Shown piece after piece: positions 25,400 through 36,960 of a stretch of DNA of 64,000 bases. This stretch comes from Geosiphon pyriformis (taxonomy: Eukaryota > Glomeromycota > Glomeromycetes > Archaeosporales > Geosiphonaceae), in contig JAAOMT010000025.1 in NCBI GenBank assembly GCA_016748015.1, forward strand, positions 23,133 to 87,132, written 5' to 3'. The position numbers and the translations under genes are program-made. The first letter of the stretch is position 1; each line of letters begins with the position of its first letter. The notes below the pieces were generated by a model. That model was given only the letters and a program-made list of their open reading frames with translations, was not told where the DNA came from and searched no databases.

Positions 25400-26300
25400 A
25401 GTTTCTGTTCCTTGAAGAGGTCAAAAAGTACAATATATTATTTGGGATTTGAATTGGAGTTTGAATTGTTGTAATTTTTGTTGCCATTTTGAATGGAGCT
25501 AGAACTGTTATTTTCATCATTATCACTGTCAGAGTTTGAATCAAGATTGAAAATTGATTCCAATTTTGACATACAGCTGTTTATTGGTTCATCTTCTTTT
25601 AAGATCATGTAGATTATGTATGATGGTAGATTGTAAATAAAGTTACATTCATTACAATATTGGAAGTTATAAAGGATTAAGCAATGTTGATATAATTGAG
25701 TATTTAACTACTCTAAATGCTGCTTTTGTTCTTCCTTAGTGAATGCTAATTGCTGGTAATGTGCATAGAATTCTTTTGGCTTGTCTTCAATGTTGTTACA
25801 GATGTTGAATGTGAGTATGTATTTAGGTTCAGGCAGTGAAAATGGGTTATTCTTAATTTTTAACAACTCACTGGTAGTGGTGTTTTCTGCTTTTGCACTT
25901 ACTATTCTCCAGATTTTATGTTTGTTGTAAAGATATTCTTCCAACCATTGCAATGCTTTTTTCCAAGCGTTGTTGATTGGAGTTCTTTTGCATACTCAGT
26001 CATTTATCAGGATGGTATACTGGTATGTCTCATCGTATGTTTTTTTACACCCAAGAATGTCATTCCACATTTCTTTGTCAGACAAAATAGTTCCATATGC
26101 AAGACAAGGTTTATTATCCCATTTTCGCTGTCTTTTTTGGTGTTCAAATTGTTCTATAACATATAGGCAACAATAAAATTTTGTTGCTATAGAGTATTCC
26201 TTGTTGTCGTCACAGCATGCACTCATTGATAACAATTTTGGTTGGCAATAGTTAGATGGCTGGGGTAAAAAGTAAGCATATTGGTTATAAGTGATGGTTG
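25400..26300 (-). pseudogene. pol: Cys-rich domain of element B polyprotein
   Basis: Same domain as in A. Several Cys are replaced by Tyr (for example YCCLYV where A has YCCPC, and CLAYG for CFTCG), again TGT/TGC to TAT/TAC. The acidic, Ser/Asn-rich spacer before the dUTPase is at 25440-25560. Confidence 0.5.
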
Positions 26301-26634
26301 GTGTCAGATCTTCTTTCTCTTTTTTCTCTTTTCTCTTATTGTTATCTTTTTTCTATTCCCAAGTTGTTATTAGTTTGGCTTGATTGTTGTTAGTTTCCCA
26401 GACTTGGTCGGCACTCTAGATAAGTTTTTTTTTTTCTTTTTTTTTCCCTTATTGTTATCCCAAGAGAGTATTAGTAGTAGCTTGTTGTGGTTCTCATCAG
26501 TTCAAGAGACTTGGTATGCTTCTCAGGTAAATTTTTTTTTCTTTGTCAAATTCAATGAGTAGTACTGGTGGGTTAGTGGTCTTGAAATGACCACACATGG
26601 CTGGTACACATGTGTATTGATTGTTCTGGCTCAG

Positions 26635-27147
26635 TTAGAGCTCCTGTGTGATCCAATTAAGGGTTGTATTTGTTTTAAACAGCCAATTATTACCAACAAG
26701 TGCTTTGTATTGAGTGGCTTCCATTACTAGAACTTTAATTGGTATCATAATGCCATTGACTTCAAAAGGGAAGTTGTTGATCTTGCCGATAGAAGTTTTT
26801 GTAGCTCCATCTGCTGTAATAATTTTGGCACTGGCAGTGCAATCAACTTGGCAACCTAATTGGTCCATGAGTTGTCTTGTAATAATGCTGCCAGCTGATC
26901 TACTGTTTAGGATCAGTTTGATGGAATGGCCATCAACTTTGGCATCAGTGTACATAGCAGTAATAGGTTTTTTTTCAAGAGTGGCTCCACTAAATAACAG
27001 TATGGTTGATGGTTTCTCAAGTTCAAATTGGAAGATGGCATCTAGTAATTTGTTCTTGGTAATAGTAGTTGGTGGAATGTTGTTGGTTAGTGTTGATTGT
27101 TGGTTGGTTTCTAGATTATTGGGTTGAACATTTTTTGGGGAAACCAA
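26635..27147 (-). pseudogene. pol: Aspartic protease of element B
   Basis: Open for 170 codons. The active-site motif reads LILNSRSAGSII (about 26895-26930), where A has LILDSGSA. The catalytic Asp is Asn and the next Gly is Arg, both one G-to-A change. NGIMIPIKVLVMEATQY and GNNWL follow as in A. It would be catalytically dead even without stops. Confidence 0.8.
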
Positions 27148-27449
27148 AAGACTTAAATAGTATTGAAAATTCGGGTTTTGGGTGTGCCCAGTTTCTGGAT
27201 TCTAAGAACATAATTCTGTTGGTTGGTGAGAGGAACTGGAGATCAGTTGATGAACAATCATCACCAATCTCCAGTTTTGAGTGACTCTTAATCTGAGATT
27301 TCCTGATGTCATTTGAGCTGGGTTTGGTGGCAGTGCTTGAAGTTGCTAAGATTGATAAATTACTGGTGGCTGTAGTTGATATATTGCTTGTGACTGTAGT
27401 TAATAAATTGGAGGTTAATATATAGATGTTTGAAAAATTGGCTGCTGCA

Positions 27450-29330
27450 TCATTAACAGGTAAGTTTGATGATATGGCTCTGAGTTTGGTGGATTATTTG
27501 GAGTTTAAAACCGGCAATTGGGGTTTTGATATTAATTTTCTGATTATTGGTTATTTAAACAATAACAGCAGTCAATTTGTAGATGTTCTTGTTTACCACA
27601 ATAGTGACAAACATGCATTTCCTGTTGTCATTGTGGATTGGTTGATGTGGATGGACATGATTGATTTTGGAAACAATTAGAATTTCTCTGATTATTGTAT
27701 TACTGTAGAGGTTAATAGATTGCTTAATTGTTATTAACTAAGTATTTCTCTAATTTCTGATTGATTAATTTGCTAAATTGCTTCAATTTGGAATCCAAGT
27801 CAGATGATCTGTTCATTACTAGATTTACTGCTTAGGCATAGTTGGCTTTTAATTTAGTGGCTTCAAAGTCTCTGGTATTTGTGACAACTGCTTGCAGATT
27901 GATGAAATACATTAGACATACGTGTTGCAGGATGCTACTGCATAATTTGCGAATAAACTGATTTAGGATCTGGGCCACTGTAAAATAATTGGCATTAATG
28001 ACTTGGATCTGGTACAGATTCCTGTGAAAGTGCCCTAAGTAAGTAGTAACTGCTATGGTTTCTCTTTGTTTAATGGTAATGAAGGTGTTTGCTAGTCTGT
28101 TAATGCTGTTATTGTTGCTAAAATATCTTAAGAACTCAATTTTGAATGCATTGAAATCTTGGAGTTTGTTGACCAAGTTTTGGTACCATGAATTGGCAGT
28201 ATTTTGAAGAAAATATGAGATGACTTGCATGGCTCTGGTATTGTTCCATTCATTAGCCGTGATGGCTTTTTCTATGTTATTGAGCCATATTTGGACATCA
28301 TTTTCTTTGCTGGTAAACTTTTCGAGTTTTGCTATTGGGGCATAAGCCATTGGGTCCAAGTTTTGTTGTTGAAATGATAACTAGATTTGAGGTTGTGGTG
28401 GTAGTTGTTGTGATGGATTGGTAACAATAACTGGAGATAAGTTCAGATGATTGATTATATTAGAGTTTTGATTGTTTTGATTTGGTGGTGGTTGAATATT
28501 TGGAGTTTCAATTTTCAGATTTTCTAAATTTGTATTTTGCTAAGTCTGAAAGTTCAGAGTTTCAATTTCTGGGTTTTCAGCAATCGAGTTTTTGTAATTA
28601 AATTCCTGATTGTTGTCTTCCTTTTCTTCTGATTTGGTTATTTCTTATGGATTAGCTGTTCCAAAATTTGGTGGAGGTAACAGTGATCAAAATCCTAATG
28701 GCATAAGCAATTACGAATTAAATCACTCAAAATATTCACCATAAGTTCCTAATAATTCTGTTTTTTTTTGTTTACTTTAGAATGAAAGTTGTTTGAATGT
28801 TAATATCGCATTTGATGTGGACATGCCTGTTAATGTAATGTTAATGGCACTTTCAAGTATGTAGTGATATAATGGATTAGTTGGTGATTTAACTCTTGTT
28901 TTTTTCTAAATAAGTGGTTGTATTGTTTTGGGTGTTACCACTGATATTTGCAATCTTTTTTTGTCTTTGTCTTTGTAGATGATAGGGAATTGTTGTTGGG
29001 TATATTTTTCAATAGTTTGGTTGATTTCTCTGATGATTGGTGCAAAACTGTAGTTTCTTGGTAAGCTGGTATGTTGAAATAATTCTGTATAGAAGTTTTC
29101 TCTTGCTGATTCAATGTTAACTGTTTCTTCTAAGCAGTCTGTGATTTTATTGTTGACATAGAAGTTAAAGGCTAATTCTGTTGGAAAGTGATTATTGTTT
29201 AATCCTAATTGTTGGCTATATTGTTAAAACAAGAATTTGGCAAATTCTAAGTAGTTGGTTCCTATAGTTTCTGATTCTGCTACTTTTGGATGATTGTTGG
29301 TTGGTGCTGGTTCTCTGTAGGATTATACTT
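27450..29330 (-). pseudogene. gag: Gag of element B
   Basis: Starts near 29290 with VAESETIGTNYLEF (GTA where a start might be expected). The capsid part 28359-27832 is open for 175 codons (YAPIAKLEKFTS, WLNNIEKAI, FLRYFSNNNSINRL). A complete CCHC knuckle (CHYCGKQEHLQIDC) lies at 27568-27609. Stops fall mainly at Gln and Trp codons of the linker. Confidence 0.75.
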
Positions 29331-29346
29331 TATAAGGAGCACCAAA

Positions 29347-30186
29347 TGTTACAAGTGATTATTTGGAGTCTTAAATCAAATAACAAATTCGTAACTTGGT
29401 GCTCAATGTCTTGATTGATATCAGTTGTTGGAAGTGTTATAGATCTGAAGGTTTTGGTTGAGTCCTTTGTATGATAAACAGAGATTCAATGACAATATAG
29501 TTGGTTGGTAAGTTGTTTTCCCAATTTCTGTTTTCAGTATGGTGACCAGTTTATTCTAACAGTCATGCTTTTCTGGTAAGCTATTCATTAATATATATTT
29601 GTTATTACCCTTATCTCTGGGTCTTTTACTAGGCTATCCTTGACATCAATAACTCAGTGCTTTTCTTCTTTAATCAATTTAGTAAAACAAAGAAATAACA
29701 AAAAAAAATAAAAATAAAGAAACAAAGATAGAAAAAATAAACCAAGGCGTTTATAAGTTAGTATTCCATCAATAGCTATGATCAAGAGCTATTGTTCTAG
29801 TGTGGTTTAAGTATCAATTACTATCAACATAAAGTGTTAATAGTGGAGAGTAAATTGAGATAGTGAATAATTATTTATTGATATTTGTGATATAAATGGT
29901 TGTTTAGATCAAATCTAAAACTGAGAGATCTGGCTTTTCTACTTCTAATGCTACCACTATATATACATAATTAAGATTTCTCAATTTCTCAATTCCTCAC
30001 ACCAGAAATCCTGGAATTCCTGGAATCCTGCAATTCTTTTTAAGAAAAATCTTGGAATTCTGGAATTCTGCAATTTCTTGTATGAGAATTCTGAAATTCC
30101 TAGAATCTTGCAATTCTTTTTAAAAAAAATCCTGGAATTCCACATTTACTATGGCTACTTTTGATTGGCTAATTTCATAAGTAACA
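29347..30186 (-). repeat. 5' LTR of element B
   Basis: 840 bp. About 25 bp present in the other LTR near its outer end (ATATTTCCTATATTTTATG region) are missing, so the end reads straight into CATAAGTAACA. The primer-binding site follows inside at about 29328-29346. Confidence 0.85.
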
Positions 30187-30300
30187 CCAGTTATATATAA
30201 TAAGTTTATAAGTCGCATTTAGTTTAAATTACTTGGTTTGGTCTTATGTATTAGATAGTAATTGGACTTCACTTAATAAATACAATTAATAAAAAATAAT
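30187..30300 (+). repeat. LINE-b 3' UTR, second part, and tail
   Basis: Continues the UTR cut at 20184. It ends in the shared LINE terminus TAGTAATTGGAC...AATTAATAAAAAAT (30255-30300). Confidence 0.65.
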
Positions 30301-30384
30301 AAAAAATTATTTTATTAAATATTATTAAGTAAACTTATTTATTAGCTTTTTAATAATATATAATTAAATTTTTATTAAGTTTAA

Positions 30385-32590
30385 TAATTATTTCTTTTTT
30401 TGTTTTCTTAATTTTATAATCATAATTAGAGTAAAGAATAAAAAAGCTGTACTTAATATCTTTCTTGAGATATCTAATAAAATTTTAACCAAAGAAGCTT
30501 TCTCTGTTGTAAAAACAGCTAAACAAAACGTTTTAGAAGTCTTTTTTTTACCCAGTAATTGTAAAAAGCTGTTTTTAGTAGTTGTTGAAGCATTTTTTTT
30601 ATCTTTGGCTGGTTTTTTATTAGTCAAAGTTCTTTTAAAAAAACACACTTAAGTTAGTCTTAGTGTTGCTTCTATTTCAACTAAAAGCCCAAAAGTTTTT
30701 AATAATAAACCAGTTAACAAGCTGGTTTTTCTCTTTATAGCTTTTATATTTAGTGTTACTAACACCATTTCTTCAAAAAATATAATTAAAAAGACCAAAA
30801 ATTCAAACAAGTGAGAGTAGTCACTTGTCTTTATTATTATTACACCAAACTTTTTTGTGGTTTCTAATGAAATCTTAGATGAAATCTTTGTTGCATTATC
30901 TAACATGTCATTCAAGATGGGCCAAAATCAATTACTGGCTGTATTGCCAAATATGGTGTTTTTTAGCAGATTATTACTGGTTTTAGAAACAAAGCAATTA
31001 TTTTTTATAGTATTATTTGTTCTTAAAAATTGGGCTGACTAAATAGAAATTGAATTATTTTCTTTGCTAGTTTCTGGTGCTACTACTAGTAATGTTTGGA
31101 AAACTATTTCTAGTTATTAAAAATTTGCTGGGTGAATAGCCTCTATTCTAATGCCTGGTACAACTTTTAAAATTAAGTTGATTTATATTAGAGATGTTTT
31201 TTAATCTGTACATGGTTTTTTGGATGTAAAATCTGTTTCTAAGAACAATATAAAGCTTTTCTGTATAAAGTTTGCTTTTCAAAACTCCCTAAATATTGTA
31301 TTTTTGGTTAAGCTTACAAGTTCTATTTATTTTGTTTTTCTTAAAATTGCCAAGTTTTTGGTAATTTCTGAGTCTGGTTTTTTTTCTGCTGCTGTTATAT
31401 TGTGTAATATAATATTAGGTGTGTTTACTGTTAATATTAAGACAGTTTTTGGTGTTTTTGGTAAAGTTCTCTGTGTTGTATTAAAACCTATTAGTGTTTG
31501 GCAATATATAATTGTTTACTTTAAAAAATTAAGTATTGCTGTATTTGTTTTTAGTCATTAATTAGTTTTGGTGAGTAAAAATAATGTTAGGATCTTTTTT
31601 TTAGTGAATCAAAGTGAAATTATTATATCTTGTAATAGGTTTAAGGCCAAGTAAATCAATCTTTTTTTTGGCTATACTGTTTTTGAAACCAGTAATATAA
31701 TTTTTTAATTCAGTTATTGTACATGTTTTATTTTTTATTCTCCTGATTCTGGTTATTATTCCTAGTTTGTTCTGCTTATGTTTAAATCTTAGGTCAATTT
31801 AGATACTGCTATTATTAAAACTGGTACACTAAAGAAGTATTATATCTGATAGAAAACTCCTGGTTGTTAATGCTGTTTTAGATGTCAAAAAATGAGCCAT
31901 TTAATTATAAACTATAAAATTTTTCCACTTTTTTCTTTCAAAACTTCCAAGATATTTGCTCTATATTTTGTGAATATGAAGTTTTATGTTAAGATGTTTG
32001 CTCTTTTAAGCTTTTCTGAATTCTTTTCATTAGTAACTTTTATTTTTTTTTAAGATTAAAGATAATTTTTTGATTTTGTCTTGGCTGATGTCTTTAAAAT
32101 CTGATATAACCAAGTTGTTAACTTTAGTTAAGTTAATTGTTAAGCCTATTAAATTTTTGGTTATTATTTTGAACAGTTTATTAAAGATAATTTGGTTTTA
32201 AGCAATATTTTTAGTCTTAAAATTAATAAATTTATAATTTATTTGAGTTATTTTAACAAAGTTGTTGGTAAGTTAGGAAGAAAAATAATTTTACTAAAAA
32301 AAAAGTGTTATATAGAGGATGTTAACATGTTTGGTGACTTGAATTATCTAATTGGTATTAATGATAATATATTTTCTAGTTTGATGTTTCTTTGAACACA
32401 TAACCCTAATAATGATAAGATTAATCTCTTAAAAACAACTGAGTAATAGATTGAATTAGTTTCTTATAGTATTTAATTATTTAATATAATTTAAAGAATA
32501 TTAGCTTTAAGTAAGTTTACTTTTATTGTAGCAATATAATATAGTTTAAACTGGTTTAAATAGCTAATTATATATAGAAAATGTGTGAAC
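30385..32590 (+). pseudogene. LINE-c copy 1, ORF1-only protein
   Basis: One degraded frame set. It has a basic N-terminal region (30415-30860), then open pieces 30857-31042 and 31220-31561 holding an RRM-like domain (GVFTVNIKTVFGVFGKV, VWQYIIVYF, about 31420-31540). A knuckle region near 31870-31910 (CCFRCQKMSHLIINY) has its last Cys as Tyr. A C-terminal piece at 32192-32395 (KINKFIIYLSYF) follows. No endonuclease or RT follows; the shared LINE 3' tail starts within about 170 bp. It is the same element as copy 2. Confidence 0.6.
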
Positions 32591-32690
32591 TATATTTAGC
32601 ACTAGAATATTTAGTTTGTTTCTAATTCTTAAATAGTGATTGGACCATTCTTATTAAATCTTCATAAAAAAAATAATAATTATTAATTAT
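32520..32690 (+). repeat. LINE-c copy 1 3' tail
   Basis: Carries the AGCTAATTATATATAGAAAATGTG block (about 32561-32585) and the terminus TAGTGATTGGACC...TTCATAAAAAAAAT (32634-32680). Both are shared with LINE-a, -b and -d. Confidence 0.6.
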
Positions 32691-32810
32691 ACAATTAATA
32701 AAAAAATATAATGACTTTTTTATTTATAACTTTTTAAAAAAAAATTCTATTTTTTATTAGTAAAAATATAAACAAAATTATTCTAAAAAACTTTTTGTTT
32801 CTTTAATTTT

Positions 32811-33115
32811 ATGATCATGACCAGAGCAAAAAGTAAAAAAGCTATATCTGATATTTTTTCTAAAATATCTAATAAAATTTCAACCAGAAAAGTTTTTTCT
32901 GTTGTAAAAACAACTAAACAAAATATTTAAGAGGTCTTTCTGTTACTTAGTAATTGTAAAAAGCTGTCTTTAATAGCTGCTAAAGCATTTTTTTTATCTT
33001 TGACTGGTTTTTTACCAGTTAAAATTCTTTCAAAAAAACACACTTGGATTAATCTCAGTATTGTTTCCACTTCAACTAAGAGCCCAAAAGTTTTTAATAA
33101 CAAACTAGTTAACAA
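32811..33115 (+). pseudogene. LINE-c copy 2 ORF1, N-terminal part
   Basis: Begins ATGATCATGACCAGAGC (32811; a second in-frame ATG at 32817). It encodes a Lys/Ser-rich basic region and is interrupted by one TAA near 32927. Element C starts at 33116. The frame continues at 42516: AACAA | GCTGATTTT reproduces the uninterrupted copy 1 sequence around 30717-30735. Confidence 0.65.
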
Positions 33116-33238
33116 TGTTACCAGACGAAATTAGAGATATCATTTAGCATAAAACTATCTTATAATTCCTATCATTAATTAGCATATATTATCGTTCAAA
33201 TTATCACTTATTACATTAGCAAAAAAAAAAAAAAAAAA
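33116..33238 (+). repeat. 5' LTR of element C (partial, runs into gap)
   Basis: Matches 41506-41628 and breaks off inside the poly-A tract, where the assembly gap starts. Confidence 0.85.
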
Positions 33239-34197
33239 NNNNNNNNNNNNNNNNNNNNNNNNNNNNNNNNNNNNNNNNNNNNNNNNNNNNNNNNNNNNNN
33301 NNNNNNNNNNNNNNNNNNNNNNNNNNNNNNNNNNNNNNNNNNNNNNNNNNNNNNNNNNNNNNNNNNNNNNNNNNNNNNNNNNNNNNNNNNNNNNNNNNNN
33401 NNNNNNNNNNNNNNNNNNNNNNNNNNNNNNNNNNNNNNNNNNNNNNNNNNNNNNNNNNNNNNNNNNNNNNNNNNNNNNNNNNNNNNNNNNNNNNNNNNNN
33501 NNNNNNNNNNNNNNNNNNNNNNNNNNNNNNNNNNNNNNNNNNNNNNNNNNNNNNNNNNNNNNNNNNNNNNNNNNNNNNNNNNNNNNNNNNNNNNNNNNNN
33601 NNNNNNNNNNNNNNNNNNNNNNNNNNNNNNNNNNNNNNNNNNNNNNNNNNNNNNNNNNNNNNNNNNNNNNNNNNNNNNNNNNNNNNNNNNNNNNNNNNNN
33701 NNNNNNNNNNNNNNNNNNNNNNNNNNNNNNNNNNNNNNNNNNNNNNNNNNNNNNNNNNNNNNNNNNNNNNNNNNNNNNNNNNNNNNNNNNNNNNNNNNNN
33801 NNNNNNNNNNNNNNNNNNNNNNNNNNNNNNNNNNNNNNNNNNNNNNNNNNNNNNNNNNNNNNNNNNNNNNNNNNNNNNNNNNNNNNNNNNNNNNNNNNNN
33901 NNNNNNNNNNNNNNNNNNNNNNNNNNNNNNNNNNNNNNNNNNNNNNNNNNNNNNNNNNNNNNNNNNNNNNNNNNNNNNNNNNNNNNNNNNNNNNNNNNNN
34001 NNNNNNNNNNNNNNNNNNNNNNNNNNNNNNNNNNNNNNNNNNNNNNNNNNNNNNNNNNNNNNNNNNNNNNNNNNNNNNNNNNNNNNNNNNNNNNNNNNNN
34101 NNNNNNNNNNNNNNNNNNNNNNNNNNNNNNNNNNNNNNNNNNNNNNNNNNNNNNNNNNNNNNNNNNNNNNNNNNNNNNNNNNNNNNNNNNNNNNNNN
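33239..34197. other. Assembly gap (959 N)
   Basis: Undetermined bases. If the gap length is real, the 5' LTR would end near 34121 (3' LTR length 1006). About 76 bp then remain for the primer-binding site and the start of Gag. Confidence 0.95.
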
Positions 34198-35396
34198 ATT
34201 TTACATCACTCAGAAGTCCTACCAGACAACAAGAACCCCTTCAAACTAGTTCCAATCTTCTTGATTTTCTAGCTGAAAATCAAAGTGAACACTTTGAGAC
34301 AGCAGCAAACAAAGAAAACAACTCTGAAATAACTGAAAAAGAATCAATAGACAGTGAAAAGGAAGAAGACAAAATGACAACATACATTGCAAAAATCTCT
34401 GAATTTAATGGAGAAGATATTGAGACCAGTCCCCAAGAATGGCTTGACCAAGTTACTAAAGCTGGAGATGCAAATGAATGGAATGCTGCCAGAATGTTAA
34501 GAACAATTTCCTACTTTTTCAAAGGAACAGCAGGAGAATGGTTTGAAAACTTGGCTGCCTCATTCAATGATTGGAACGCTTTCAAAGCAGCCTTCCTTGA
34601 ACAGTTCACCAACAATAACACCTCCATTACTCTTCGCAATTGTTTTCGAAATATCAAACAAGAACCCTCCGAATCCATTATAACTTATATTGGGAAATTC
34701 AACAAACTTCTCAGACGAATTCGCCAACTCGAGACAAATGATTATTATTCCGATGCTCAAATCTTAGATCAATTTATTGCTGGTCTAAAAGATAAACTAA
34801 TTAAAAAGGTTTACCTACATGTGCCAGAAGATTTAAACTCTGCTATACAGCATGCGAAAAGATACGAAATGGCCATAAAAGAGGCCAACTGCACAAAACT
34901 TATAAATTTGGCAATTGGAGAAACCAGCTCAGCAGCTGAGGAAAAAATTGACCAACTCACTAAGAAGGTTGAAAACTATTTCACCAATCAACAACAACAG
35001 CAACCCCAAAGATATCAACCACCCCAAAGACGAAATCAAAATAACTTTGCACCACTTTCCAATAACCAGCCTTAGAATTGCCATTACTGTGGAATCTCTG
35101 GCCACTGGAAAAGAAATTGCAGAAAGCTACAACGAGACCAACAAAATAGGAGTAATCAATGTTACCCTCTACCACAGCAATCTTATTATCAACTGCCACC
35201 ACCAGCTTACTATCCATTAAGACTCCAATACCAAAATAACTATTATCAGCCCACCCCACAGCCAATCCCACAGCAATACCAACAACTGCTCACACAACAT
35301 TATCAAGTACCTGCTCGAAAACTGCTTACACAAAATTAATTCACACCACAAAACTGATACCAAGCAAACAACAATAGAATCAGTTCAAACAACCAA
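34198..35396 (+). pseudogene. gag: Gag of element C
   Basis: Open from the gap edge to a TAG at 35073. The first ATG is at 34374, but the frame is open upstream with an acidic Glu/Ser-rich peptide, so the true start may lie in the gap. Capsid-like region about 34390-34860 (WLDQVTKAGDANEWN, FLEQFTNNNTSITLRN, ILDQFIAGL). A CCHC knuckle with all ligands (CHYCGISGHWKRNC) lies at 35079-35120, just after the stop. A Gln/Tyr/Pro-rich tail has TAA at 35337 and TGA at 35355. Confidence 0.8.
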
Positions 35397-36200
35397 TTGG
35401 TTCCCCAAAATACCACTCAACCAAGACCCAACCACTACCACACTCAATCCAGTTATTTAACAATGCCAGAAGAACAGGATTTTCACTATACTGCACTCTC
35501 AGAAGGTAGAGCTGTAGCACAACAACAAAACCCTTCCTATACTCCCACCACAATTTCACCAGCCAGAATCGCTGAAAATGCTAACCTTTCAGATATATTC
35601 CCTTTTGAGTTCGAAGCAAATGAGTCACCATTTCTGCTTAGCAATGCAGCTGCCAATAAACAAAAAGCAATCACGGCCATGTACACTGAAACTGAAGTCG
35701 AAGGAAAAACAATTCGCTTGATTCTAGACAGTGGATCCACCAGAAGCATTATCACCTACCAGTTAATGCAACAGTTGAAAAGAAATATTGACTGACCAGC
35801 TCAAACAGTAATCGTCACTGCCAATGGCATGAAAAAGACCCCAGTAGGAGAAATTGACAATTTTTTATTCACTCTTAATGGAATCATCATTCCAGTCAAA
35901 GTTCTTGTAATGGACGCACCCCAATACCAAGCTCTCATCGGAAATGATTGGCTTCAAAAAGCCAATGCTAATCTGAATTGGGAAACACAAGAGTTAACAA
36001 TCTCTTACCAAGGACAACATGCCCGAGTACCTGCCATTTGTGGTACATTCAACAAACACTCTGAAAAAGCCCCAGCTTTTGAATTCGAACCAGAAGAGAA
36101 AAAACCCCTCATTAAAACATTCATGGCTCTTGGATCAACGTCCAACTGGGCCAATGAAACAGAACAAGAACATTTTACCCCACACTCTGAACCCGAAACC
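35397..36200 (+). pseudogene. pol: Aspartic protease of element C
   Basis: LILDSGSTRSII (from about 35718; catalytic Asp codon 35727-35729) is intact. The flap-side NDWLQK is near 35944-35960. One TGA at 35793-35795 splits the domain; the neighbouring elements have a normal codon there. Apart from it the domain reads through cleanly. Confidence 0.8.
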
Positions 36201-36960
36201 TTTGGATGGAATATATCTTACTCAAAACCCGAACCAAGGAAACAACACCCCTATATTTCCCTTAAATATAAGGACTGCCACAAGAAACTATCATTAATGG
36301 GAGCCTGTATTTCACCTGAAAAAGAATATGAAAATCATACTTGTTATTACTGCAAGGCTTGCCACAGAAAATGATGGGGCCATCTAATAAAAAGGAGCAG
36401 AAAATGGGACAACACCCCTTGTTTGACTTGTGGAGATATGCTACTGGAAGAATGTAATTAGATTGATGTAGCCATAAGAGGAGGAGTCTACAATCAGACC
36501 TGCCAATATGCTTTATCAATTTCAGAAAAAGTAAAAAGAGGAACACCCTTTAATACAGCATACAACAGTGCTCTCAACAAACTTTATCACTACTCCCATG
36601 ATGCCAAAATGATTTTTGACCTAGCAATGGCATTAATTAATGAAGCTACCAAAGAAGATGTTTGCCAAATGAAGGAAGCAAAATACATTGAATACATCAT
36701 GGAATTAGCTGGATTTGATTACGAAGACAAAGTAGAAGTCTACCACCAAATCGCAAGTCACACCTACCCAATCCAAAAAGCTCAAATTCAATGATTAGAG
36801 CAAATGAACATTAGGCTATGTGAAGAATGTATTATGCCTTGTAATGAACAGTGGTGTCCTGAATGTTATGCTCTTAGCATTCTCTTGCCCAGTGAAAATG
36901 ATGAATACAAAATTAAATTTGGAGAACTTGAAGTAACAGAAGAAATTGAGACAACACCCA
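36201..36960 (+). pseudogene. pol: Cys-rich domain of element C polyprotein
   Basis: The Cys pairs are CHKK and ACIS (near 36275-36310), CYYCKACHRK (36341-36370), CLTCGD (about 36421-36440), CQYA (about 36505), then CEECIMPCNEQWCPEC (about 36820-36865). TGA at 36372 precedes WGHL. TAG at 36459 and TGA at 36792 also interrupt it. The homologous blocks in A and B sit at the same place between protease and dUTPase. Confidence 0.55.

Larger units (their letters stand above)
20185..30186 (-). mobile_element. LTR retrotransposon B (Ty3/gypsy, dUTPase-bearing), complete but degenerate
   Basis: Same subfamily as A, in the opposite orientation. The LTRs are at 20185-21048 (3') and 29347-30186 (5'). 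A perfect 4-bp duplication CCAG flanks it at 20181-20184 and 30187-30190. The internal order on the minus strand equals that of A. It interrupts the 3' UTR of LINE-b. Its protease and RT catalytic residues are all lost through G-to-A changes. Confidence 0.9.

Noticed and set aside
26714-27127. Plus-strand open frame of 137 codons
   Set aside because: Antisense of the element B protease domain.
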